Below are positions 1 through 6,183 of a DNA stretch of 8,423 bases, piece by piece (position 1 is the first letter of the stretch; every line of letters starts with the position of its first letter). This DNA comes from CAZVLE01 sp964627855 (GTDB lineage Bacteria; Bacillota; Dethiobacteria; DTU022), in contig CAZVLE010000002.1 in assembly GCA_964627855.1 (NCBI GenBank), positions 1 to 8,423 on the forward strand, written 5' to 3'. The position numbers and the translations under genes are program-made. The notes under the pieces are model-generated. The model ran no database searches, was not told the origin of the DNA, and saw nothing but the letters and a program-made list of their open reading frames with translations.

Positions 1-972
1 TTTTCGGCAAACCCGCGCGATTACGAAGTCGAAGAAGGGGCTAAAATTTATAATGATGTCAAATGTGACGCCGTCCTGGCAATCGGGGGAGGGAGCGCGA
101 TAGATGCCGCCAAAGCTGTTGCCACGCTCTCAACTAATGAAGGCATAATTCGCAACTACGAAGGTATTGACATGATTACCAAGCCTTTGCCGCCCATAAT
201 CGTAGTTCCCTCAACCGCTGGTTCCGGTGCTGAAGTTTCTCAGTTCGCCATTATCTCTGACAGCAGCCGTAAAATTAAGATGACCATTATATCTAAATCA
301 CTGGTACCTGATATAGCCATATCAGATCCCTTTATTCTATCGACAGTTCCGGGAAAAGTGACTGCCCACACCGGTATGGAAGCACTCAGCCATGCGATAG
401 AAGCCTATCTATCTCTGGCCGCCACTGATATAACAGATATCCATGCCCTGCAGGCTATAAGGCTGATTGCTGCCCATTTAAGATCTTCCGTAGCCAGCCA
501 GGTGGATGAATCGGCAAAAATTGCCATGGCCGGGGCCAGCCTGCACGCGGGTATTGCTTTTTCCAATGCAGTCCTCGGGCTGGCTCATGCCATGACCCAT
601 CAGGTTGGCGGTCTGCTGGACCTGCCGATAGGAACGATCAGCGCTGTTTTACTCCCCTATGTGATGCATTATAATTTAATTGCCTGCGTCGATAAGTATG
701 CCTCGATTGCCCAAGCTATGGGAGCCCAGGTTGATTATTGTTCCAAGCGGGAAGCTGCAGAAAAGGCAATCGATATGGTTAGGGAACTGGCAGAGGATGT
801 CGGCATCCCTGCCGGGCTGGCAGAATTAGGCTTACCGGAAGACTCCATCCCCGCATTAAGTAGAAACGCCATTAAAGACGCCTGTTTTATTACTAACCCA
901 AGGGATGCTGATGTAGACGATATCATTGGTATCTTTCAATCTGCTTTGAACCAGCCGGGAGGTGGATCTTAA
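1..972 (+). CDS. Iron-containing alcohol dehydrogenase-like protein, probably regulatory (ErcA-like), 5' end missing
   Basis: The reading frame is open from base 1, so the gene begins left of the window. 323 residues are visible of a family that is usually about 380-390 long. Family III (Fe-dependent) alcohol dehydrogenase signatures are clear: GGGSAID (visible residues 29-35, NAD(P)-binding), PSTAGSGAE (70-78), GMEALSHAIEAY (about 125-136) and HAMTHQVGG (196-204). In Fe-ADHs such as FucO the metal is held by Asp, His, His, His. Here the Asp is Glu (127), two His remain (131, 196) and the last His, normally in a PHG motif, is Ile (PIG, Ile at 210). That argues against normal iron catalysis. 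The stop overlaps the start of a histidine kinase by one base, and an NtrC-type regulator follows. This context resembles ErcA, the ADH-like protein linked to ethanol-responsive two-component systems in Pseudomonas. The family assignment is secure; the regulatory role is inference. A real dehydrogenase using another metal, or none, remains possible. Confidence 0.85.
   Translation, partial: FSANPRDYEVEEGAKIYNDVKCDAVLAIGGGSAIDAAKAVATLSTNEGIIRNYEGIDMITKPLPPIIVVPSTAGSGAEVSQFAIISDSSRKIKMTIISKSLVPDIAISDPFILSTVPGKVTAHTGMEALSHAIEAYLSLAATDITDIHALQAIRLIAAHLRSSVASQVDESAKIAMAGASLHAGIAFSNAVLGLAHAMTHQVGGLLDLPIGTISAVLLPYVMHYNLIACVDKYASIAQAMGAQVDYCSKREAAEKAIDMVRELAEDVGIPAGLAELGLPEDSIPALSRNAIKDACFITNPRDADVDDIIGIFQSALNQPGGGS
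957..965 (+). promoter_or_regulatory. Ribosome binding site inside the end of the ADH-like gene
   Basis: GGGAGGTGG lies within the last codons of the dehydrogenase-like gene, 6 nt before the kinase ATG at 972. The stop and start overlap as TAATG. This supports translational coupling of the two genes and fixes the kinase start. Confidence 0.75.
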
Positions 973-2159
973 TGGTCCTGCAAAGTAAAAAGCGATTGAT
1001 CGAAAAGTTGACCGGGGTACATAGTTCGAAGAAATCCTACTACGTCGCTTTAAAAGAAAAAATTGACGAATTGCTTAAGATTAAGCGCGAATGGGAGGTT
1101 ACCTTTTCCGCGGTTACAGACCTGCTTGTTTTTATTAACCGTGATTACGAGATCCAGAGAGTAAATCAGGCTGCTGTAGACTTTTTTACCATACCGGAAA
1201 AAGAGCTTTTAGGTTCAAAATGCTACCATCTTTTTTATGGAAGAGACACAAAATGCACTCCCTGCATTGGCGATCAGGTCCTTCAGTCGGAAAAGACTTC
1301 TTACCTGCAGACCCGAACACGCTACAACCGGGTTCTTGACATCTTTGCCTACCCGGCATTCACCGAGCAAAAAGAACCCTATGGCGTGACATATTATGCC
1401 AAAGATGTAACCAGGCTGGTCGATTCCATTAAGCTGGTTTCGATGGGGGAAATGTCTGCCGGGGTGGCCCATGAATTAAACAGCCCCTTGACTGCGATCG
1501 TCGGCAATTCACAGTTATTACTAAGAGAGACAGATCCTGAAGACCCGCAGTATCAATTAATTAAAGACATTCAAAGCAGTGGAATACGCTGCCAGCGGAT
1601 CATCAAAAACCTTTTAACCTTCTCCCGCCAGGAGGAGCTTTCATTTGAAAAGGTTAATATAAATGAAGTGGTTGAAAGCGCCATTGCCCTGGCCGGTTAC
1701 CAGATCGAAAAGAGCAAAATTGAACTGGTGGTAAAGCTTGAGCCCGGAATTCCCACATTATCAGGCAGCACTAATGGTATAGAGCAAATCATCGTTAACC
1801 TCCTCTTAAACGCTAAAGACGCTATTGAAGATAGAATGCATAAAGAAGGGGGCGAAGAAAAAGGGCTGATAGCAATCGAAACCAGGCTGCATCCCGACGA
1901 GACCCATGTGCTCTTAGAGATAAGCGATAATGGCTGTGGTATCAAGCAGGAGCATGTTCCTCAAATCTTCAACCCCTTTTATACTACCAAGCAAAGCGGT
2001 AAAGGAACAGGGCTCGGCCTCTCTGTCAGTCTCGGTATTGCCCAGGCCCATGGCGGTTTAATTGATCTTGATACTACTGAAGGCAAGGGAAGTACTTTCA
2101 GGCTAGTCCTGCCCTTAAATGGAAACATTCCAACGCCTGAGCAATCAAACAACTCCTGA
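972..2159 (+). CDS. Soluble PAS-domain sensor histidine kinase
   Basis: This 395-residue kinase most likely phosphorylates the response regulator encoded next to it. The N-terminus (1-45) is a charged, probably helical or coiled-coil segment. A PAS domain follows (about 42-150). The dimerisation/phosphoacceptor domain has GEMSAGVAHELNSPLTAI with the acceptor His167. The ATPase domain has the N-box NLLLNAKDAI (Asn280), G1 DNGCGI (319-324), F-box FNPFYTTK (333-340) and G2 GKGTGLGL (343-350), so all catalytic motifs are intact. No membrane segment or signal peptide is visible, so it should sense a cytoplasmic signal. The PAS domain carries three close cysteines (84, 95, 98) in a C-x10-C-x2-C pattern, possibly redox- or metal-related (inference). 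Its start overlaps the stop of the ADH-like gene, which suggests the two products act together, for instance with the ADH-like protein as a metabolite sensor. The signal cannot be read from sequence. Confidence 0.93.
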   Translation: MVLQSKKRLIEKLTGVHSSKKSYYVALKEKIDELLKIKREWEVTFSAVTDLLVFINRDYEIQRVNQAAVDFFTIPEKELLGSKCYHLFYGRDTKCTPCIGDQVLQSEKTSYLQTRTRYNRVLDIFAYPAFTEQKEPYGVTYYAKDVTRLVDSIKLVSMGEMSAGVAHELNSPLTAIVGNSQLLLRETDPEDPQYQLIKDIQSSGIRCQRIIKNLLTFSRQEELSFEKVNINEVVESAIALAGYQIEKSKIELVVKLEPGIPTLSGSTNGIEQIIVNLLLNAKDAIEDRMHKEGGEEKGLIAIETRLHPDETHVLLEISDNGCGIKQEHVPQIFNPFYTTKQSGKGTGLGLSVSLGIAQAHGGLIDLDTTEGKGSTFRLVLPLNGNIPTPEQSNNS

Positions 2160-2185
2160 TATCTATAAGGATAGGAGGTATCATC

Positions 2186-3694
2186 ATGCCTAAAGAAGCG
2201 TTTTTTTTAATCGTCGACGACGAACAGGAAGTCTGTAATTTTTTCAGCTACCTGTTAAAGCAAAAAGGCTATACTGCCATAACAGCCAATTCAGGCGCTG
2301 AGGCCTCTCAAATGCTCAGGCAGCACAGCTTCGACACTGCCCTGGTTGATCTTAAGCTACCTGATGCCAATGGCATTGATATCCTCAGGCAGATAAAAAA
2401 AGAACAACCGGGCTGTGAAGTTATTATCATCACCGGTTATTCCACCATTAAAACAGCCGTTGAAGCTATTCAGTACGGCGCCTTTGATTATGTGGAAAAG
2501 CCCTTTGCCGATATTGAAGAAATGGAAAACCTTTTGGAGCGATCTCTTAATGCCAGGGCAGAAAGGGATAGACTGTCACAGGCTCAAAAAGAACTTGGCT
2601 TTATTATCGGCGAAAGCCAGAAAATGAAGAGCCTGGTTGCTGCCGCTCAAAAAATAGCCACGAAGAATATAACAGTTTTAATCCAGGGTGAAACTGGAAC
2701 CGGAAAAGAAGTCCTGGCCCGCTATATACACTCTGTTAGTCATCGCAGCGATCGTCCCTTCCTGGCTTTCAATTGCGGTGCATTTACAGAAACACTACTT
2801 GAAAGCGAACTATTTGGCCATGAAAAGGGTTCTTTTACCGGTGCAACTCACAAAAAGAAGGGGATTTTTGAACTGGCCAACAAGGCAACATTGTTCCTCG
2901 ATGAAATTGATTCAGCAAGCCCGGCTATCCAGATCAAGTTGCTCAGGGTCCTGGAAACAGGTGAATTCCTGCGGGTAGGCGGCGAAGAAATGTGTAAGGT
3001 CGATGTCCGGATCATCACGGCTACCAATGCTAACCTGGCCGAGAAAGTGGCCAGCAATATCTTCAGGGAGGATCTTTTCTACCGCCTCGACGTGGCGTCT
3101 CTGCATATACCACCATTAAGAGAGCGCCCTGAAGATATTGAGCTTTTCATCGATTACTTCCTTGAAAAAGAATCCGCAGCGAAGCAGGTCCCCCTGAAAA
3201 GATTTACTGAGCGGGCTATGAATATCTTAAAAAAACATGATTGGCCTGGTAATATCAGAGAACTATCAAATACCGTTGCCCAGACGTTGCTTCTGAGTAA
3301 GGGAACACAAATTGATCTGGAGGATTTACCGGACAGAATTATTAAAGAAATCACCCCTTGCAGGGCAGAGGAAGAAGATGAACAGTCAGTCCAGCCCTTG
3401 CCAGGGCATACGCTTATCTCTTCCCTCCCCGGGAAGGAAAGCAAAGCAGCCGCACTGCTTGAAAGCTTTGAAAAAAATATCTTCGAGGCCATCAATTTCA
3501 GGGAAGGATTTGATTTTGAGCTCTTTAACAGTGAAATCACAAGCTGGCGTGATGGGTTGCTTGCCAGAATCATCGAAAGCGCTGTGGATGATACCTACGG
3601 CAATCAGTCAAAAGCAGCCAAACTGCTCGGCATCACTCCCCGTGCCCTGCGCTATCATCTGCAAAAAGGACAGCAGGACAAAGACGGGCGCTGA
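2186..3694 (+). CDS. NtrC-family sigma-54-dependent response regulator
   Basis: This 502-residue enhancer-binding activator has the full three-domain build. The receiver domain (about 5-120) has acidic Asp11/Asp12, phosphoacceptor Asp55, Thr83 and Lys105. The AAA+ domain (about 139-375) has Walker A GETGTGKE (168-175), the sigma-54 contact loop as GSFTGA (215-220, Ser for the usual Ala), Walker B LFLDEI (236-241), arginine-finger region FREDLFYRL (293-301) and WPGNIREL (353-360). A Fis-type helix-turn-helix lies at the C-terminus (about 473-492, NQSKAAKLLGI then RALRYHL). The linker before the HTH is long, about 80 residues and partly acidic. A strong AGGAGGT (2173-2179) sits 6 nt before the ATG. 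The gene follows the kinase by 26 bp, so they form a cognate pair. Targets should be sigma-54 promoters, perhaps alcohol or fermentation genes given the ADH-like neighbour (inference). No sigma-54 promoter was recognised in the window. Confidence 0.95.
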   Translation: MPKEAFFLIVDDEQEVCNFFSYLLKQKGYTAITANSGAEASQMLRQHSFDTALVDLKLPDANGIDILRQIKKEQPGCEVIIITGYSTIKTAVEAIQYGAFDYVEKPFADIEEMENLLERSLNARAERDRLSQAQKELGFIIGESQKMKSLVAAAQKIATKNITVLIQGETGTGKEVLARYIHSVSHRSDRPFLAFNCGAFTETLLESELFGHEKGSFTGATHKKKGIFELANKATLFLDEIDSASPAIQIKLLRVLETGEFLRVGGEEMCKVDVRIITATNANLAEKVASNIFREDLFYRLDVASLHIPPLRERPEDIELFIDYFLEKESAAKQVPLKRFTERAMNILKKHDWPGNIRELSNTVAQTLLLSKGTQIDLEDLPDRIIKEITPCRAEEEDEQSVQPLPGHTLISSLPGKESKAAALLESFEKNIFEAINFREGFDFELFNSEITSWRDGLLARIIESAVDDTYGNQSKAAKLLGITPRALRYHLQKGQQDKDGR

Positions 3695-3702
3695 TAATTG
3701 GC

Positions 3703-4272
3703 TTAAGATGTCGAACGGTTATAATGATTCATTGCCGCCTCTAAGCCTTCTTCAATAAATAGCAGGGATGCATCCTGAGCCTGGGAGAGAGCATTGCTGA
3801 TCAGGATAGTATCAGATTGATTGATCCTGGTCAGGACGTAATCTGCTTCGTTTAGATCTTCCGGCGCTTTTCCAATGCCAATTCTTAACCGCGGGAATTC
3901 ATTTGTGCCAAGCTGATCAATAATCGACTGGATACCGCGATGACCGGCGCTGCCTCCTTTCCTGCGCAGGCGTATTAGGCCCGGTGGCAGGTCAAGATCA
4001 TCATAAATAACCAGTAATGCTGAAAGATCAATAGTTAGATTTCGCATTAATTCCAAGACAGCCCTGCCACTGCGATTCATAAATGTCAGTGGTTGAGCCA
4101 GGACAACCTGCTTGCGCTTGTATTCAGTGACAGAAACCAGGGACCAGTGCTTCTGGACCGGTTCAGGGGCCTTCAGGCGTACCGCCATGGCCTCAATTAC
4201 CTGAAAGCCGAGGTTGTGCCTGCTACCGGCATACTCTTTACCGGGGTTGCCAAGGCCAACAATGAGATGCAT
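3703..4272 (-). CDS. pth: Peptidyl-tRNA hydrolase
   Basis: Pth cleaves the ester bond of peptidyl-tRNAs dropped by stalled ribosomes, freeing tRNA; it acts in the cytoplasm and is usually essential. At 189 residues it has the family's normal length. Key motifs are present: VGLGNPGKEY (5-14, Asn9), catalytic His19 in SRHNLGF, QPLTFMNRSG (substrate-binding Asn), YDDLDLPPG (Asp) and GGSAGHRGI (substrate-binding Asn/His region). The start is ATG at 4270-4272 with a modest GGGGTG about 6 nt upstream. It lies 75 bp downstream of rplY, separated by a strong hairpin, and no good promoter is visible between hairpin and start. Read-through from rplY or a poorly conserved promoter must therefore serve it. 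Its 3' end is 8 bp from the stop of the converging response regulator. In B. subtilis the same gene (spoVC) follows ctc. Confidence 0.97.
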   Translation of the reverse strand: MHLIVGLGNPGKEYAGSRHNLGFQVIEAMAVRLKAPEPVQKHWSLVSVTEYKRKQVVLAQPLTFMNRSGRAVLELMRNLTIDLSALLVIYDDLDLPPGLIRLRRKGGSAGHRGIQSIIDQLGTNEFPRLRIGIGKAPEDLNEADYVLTRINQSDTILISNALSQAQDASLLFIEEGLEAAMNHYNRSTS

Positions 4273-4294
4273 ATCATCACCCCAGCTTTAAAAT

Positions 4295-4324
4295 AAACAT
4301 GCCCCTCCGTAAAGGGGCATGTTT
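4295..4324 (-). terminator. Hairpin terminator after rplY, probably bidirectional
   Basis: There is a perfect 12-bp stem (4295-4306 with 4313-4324) and a 6-nt loop. On the minus strand the stem runs into TTTATTTT, giving a rho-independent terminator for the prs/rplY transcript. On the plus strand it is followed by TTTGATTAATTTTTT, so it could also stop plus-strand read-through coming from the response-regulator gene across pth. Confidence 0.8.
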
Positions 4325-4347
4325 GATTAATTTTTTAAAAGATAATC

Positions 4348-5040
4348 TTAGGAGTCACTTTCTTCTTCTGCAGGGGTTGTCCCTTCTTCTGAAGCAGCCT
4401 CATCAGCAGCAGCTTCAGCGACCTCTTCGCCCTCTTCAAGCTCTTCAACCGCAGGCTCAAGTTCTTCTTCGGCCATAGGAGCCAGCACCTGAACGAGAGT
4501 TGTTTCAGGGGGAGTGATTAACTCAATGTCTCCTACCAAGATAAGCCCTTCTGCAGTGATGCTGTCCCCGATATTAAGCTCTGAAATATCAACATCAAAC
4601 TGTTCGGGAATATCGCCTGGTAAGCACTTGACATAAACTTCACGGCTCACCATGGAAAGGACACCGCCTTCTGCAGCACCGGCAGGTTCGCCAATAAAGT
4701 TCAGGTGAACTGCTACCTCGATCTTATCAGTCATTGAAATACGGATAAAATCAACATGCAAGATACGGTCCTGGTAAAGGATATCGCGCTGAATATCTTT
4801 AAACATTACCGTTTCCTGCCGTGTTTTTTTCCCTCTTGCCTTTACGGCAAGATCAACCAGGACATTGCTGCCCCCGGTTGTTAAAACCTGTCTCAGGATA
4901 CGTCCGTCAACAGCGAGAGGTAAAGTATCTTCACCCCTGCCGTATATGACAGCCGGTACTTTATTATCACTGCGCAGCTTATTACGCTCACCCTTGGTCA
5001 TATCCGGGCGTGCCTGAGCTTCCAAAACCATTCGCTCCAT
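4348..5040 (-). CDS. rplY: 50S ribosomal protein L25 / general stress protein Ctc (TL5 form)
   Basis: L25 binds 5S rRNA in the large ribosomal subunit's central protuberance; the Bacillus homologue Ctc is a stress-induced protein. At 230 residues this is the long two-domain form. An N-terminal 5S-binding domain (about 1-95) has KGERNKLRSDNKVPAVIYG; a C-terminal beta domain (about 100-190) holds LPGDIPEQFDVDIS and GDSI. A 40-residue Glu/Ala-rich acidic tail closes the protein, as in many Firmicute and Thermus homologues. The ATG at 5038-5040 is preceded by AAGGAGG (5050-5056) with 9-nt spacing, favouring this start over the Met three codons later. It lies 53 bp downstream of prs, with a candidate promoter in that gap. 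A hairpin terminator follows. ctc is the name used for the Bacillus gene at this place in the cluster. Confidence 0.95.
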   Translation of the reverse strand: MERMVLEAQARPDMTKGERNKLRSDNKVPAVIYGRGEDTLPLAVDGRILRQVLTTGGSNVLVDLAVKARGKKTRQETVMFKDIQRDILYQDRILHVDFIRISMTDKIEVAVHLNFIGEPAGAAEGGVLSMVSREVYVKCLPGDIPEQFDVDISELNIGDSITAEGLILVGDIELITPPETTLVQVLAPMAEEELEPAVEELEEGEEVAEAAADEAASEEGTTPAEEESDS

Positions 5041-5063
5041 TCATTCCAGCCTCCTTCTGCAAT

Positions 5064-5092
5064 AGTATACTGCAGGAAGCGGATAAGATCAA
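5064..5092 (-). promoter_or_regulatory. Candidate sigma-A-type promoter for rplY
   Basis: On the minus strand TTGATC (5087-5092) and TATACT (5064-5069) are 17 bp apart, directly after the prs stop. Transcription would start near 5057, almost at the ribosome binding site, so the leader would be very short. The B. subtilis gene uses sigma-B; no sigma-B-like site was recognised here. The match is moderate and unproven. Confidence 0.4.
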
Positions 5093-5093
5093 C

Positions 5094-6047
5094 TTAATCA
5101 AAAAGCTCACTGACAGATATTTTATTCTGAATCCGCATGATCGCTTCGCCAATTAACGGCGCCACTGATAAAGCGGTAAAACAGTCACGCAATCCTTTTA
5201 ACAGGCCTTTGTCAACAGGGATAGTGTTAGTGTAAATCACTTCCGTCAGCATAGAATCGCTGAGACGCTTTAAGGCCGAGCCTGAAAAAACCGGGTGTGT
5301 GCAGCAGGCATAAACCTCTTTGGCTCCCTGCTTAACCAAAGCTTCAGCACCCAGTGCTATGGTACCAGCTGTATCGATCATATCATCGATAAAAATAGCC
5401 GTTTTTCCTTTTACATCACCAATAATATTCATGATTTCAGCTTTATTAGGAGCAGGCCTCTTTTTATCGATGATCGCAATTGGCATCACCAGGCGGTTGG
5501 CCAGGTCACGGGCACGGGTCACTCCACCCAAATCCGGCGAAACAACAACGCCATTTTCAATGTTTTTTTGCTTTATATATTTTGATAATATCGGTAAAGC
5601 GGTTAGATGGTCCAGGGGAATGTTGAAGAAACCCTGGATCTGCCCGGCGTGTAAATCCATTGCAACAACCCTGTTGGCACCTGCTGCAGTGATGAGATCG
5701 GCGAGCAACTTCGCTGTAATAGGATCTCTGGCCCTGGCCTTCCGGTCCTGCCTGGCATAGGCGTAATAGGGAATAACCGCATTAACGGATTTAACTGAAG
5801 CACGTCTCAGCGCATCAATGATAATGAGTAATTCCATGATACTCTCGTTAATGGGCCCGCATAGAGGCTGGATTAAAAATGAATTTGTCCCACGAACGCT
5901 TTCGCGAATACTGATTGCTATTTCTCCGTCACTGAAACGATTAACTTCACAATCACCGAGAGGCACACCGACAAAATCAACTATCTCTTCGGCCAGGCCC
6001 CTGTTTGCACTGCCACAAAATATTTTCAATTCTTCGCCGTTAACCAA
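5094..6047 (-). CDS. prs: Ribose-phosphate pyrophosphokinase (PRPP synthetase, class I)
   Basis: Prs makes 5-phosphoribosyl-1-pyrophosphate from ribose-5-phosphate and ATP, feeding purine, pyrimidine, NAD, histidine and tryptophan synthesis. At 317 residues it has the normal bacterial length. Motifs seen: FSDGEI (38-43), the flexible ATP loop YARQDRKARARDP (97-109), metal/ATP-binding DLHAGQIQGFF (131-141), SPDLGG (170-175), DKKRPAPN (194-201) and the PRPP loop DDMIDTAGT (221-229). The start is TTG at 6045-6047: a TAG sits in frame right before it, GGGAGGGT lies 7 nt upstream, and no earlier start exists. It sits 136 bp downstream of glmU, with a hairpin and a possible promoter between, and 53 bp upstream of rplY. 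This is the same neighbourhood as in B. subtilis. Confidence 0.97.
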   Translation of the reverse strand: MVNGEELKIFCGSANRGLAEEIVDFVGVPLGDCEVNRFSDGEIAISIRESVRGTNSFLIQPLCGPINESIMELLIIIDALRRASVKSVNAVIPYYAYARQDRKARARDPITAKLLADLITAAGANRVVAMDLHAGQIQGFFNIPLDHLTALPILSKYIKQKNIENGVVVSPDLGGVTRARDLANRLVMPIAIIDKKRPAPNKAEIMNIIGDVKGKTAIFIDDMIDTAGTIALGAEALVKQGAKEVYACCTHPVFSGSALKRLSDSMLTEVIYTNTIPVDKGLLKGLRDCFTALSVAPLIGEAIMRIQNKISVSELFD

Positions 6048-6052
6048 CTAAC

Positions 6053-6060
6053 ACCCTCCC
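6053..6060 (-). promoter_or_regulatory. Ribosome binding site fixing the TTG start of prs
   Basis: The minus strand reads GGGAGGGT followed by 5-7 nt and then TTG. The codon just before TTG is an in-frame TAG, so translation cannot begin further upstream, and the next downstream candidates lie inside the conserved fold. Confidence 0.7.
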
Positions 6061-6068
6061 GTGAAGCC

Positions 6069-6098
6069 ATTTTAATGATTAATAACCACATCCATCAA
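6069..6098 (-). promoter_or_regulatory. Possible sigma-A-type promoter for prs
   Basis: On the minus strand TTGATG (6093-6098) and TAAAAT (6069-6074) are separated by 18 bp. The start point would be near 6062, just before the ribosome binding site. It overlaps the T-rich tail of the upstream hairpin, so chance AT-richness could explain it. Confidence 0.3.
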
Positions 6099-6153
6099 AG
6101 AAAACCGCAGGCAATGCTTTCTTCGCTTTCGAACTCTGCTTTTCCTGCCGGTT
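6097..6153 (-). terminator. Imperfect hairpin terminator after glmU
   Basis: On the minus strand AACCGGCAGG (6144-6153) can pair, with one bulge, with CCTGCGGTT (6103-6111). Inner pairs include a TTCG/CGAA mini-stem near 6120-6132. The stem is followed by TTTTCTTT. It sits in the 136-bp glmU-prs gap and would end or weaken the spoVG-glmU transcript. Confidence 0.45.
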
Positions 6154-6183
6154 ATCCCTATTGCTTGAAACAATAAATGCTGC

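Noticed and set aside
3154..3573. 139-codon ORF opposite the response regulator
   Set aside because: It is a shadow of a gene with full domain evidence; its low-complexity translation and lack of a ribosome binding site argue against coding.
3312..3758. 148-codon ORF in a second frame over the end of the response regulator and pth
   Set aside because: It overlaps two secure genes, has no recognisable motif and runs antisense to pth at its end.
5676..5693. Sigma-54-like TGGCAC sequence
   Set aside because: The GG and GC are not 10 bp apart in the required way, and it lies inside prs on the opposite strand.
6048..6183. Remnant of the missing GlmU C-terminus in another frame
   Set aside because: All three minus-strand frames were read; none shows hexapeptide repeats or the usual C-terminal motifs.
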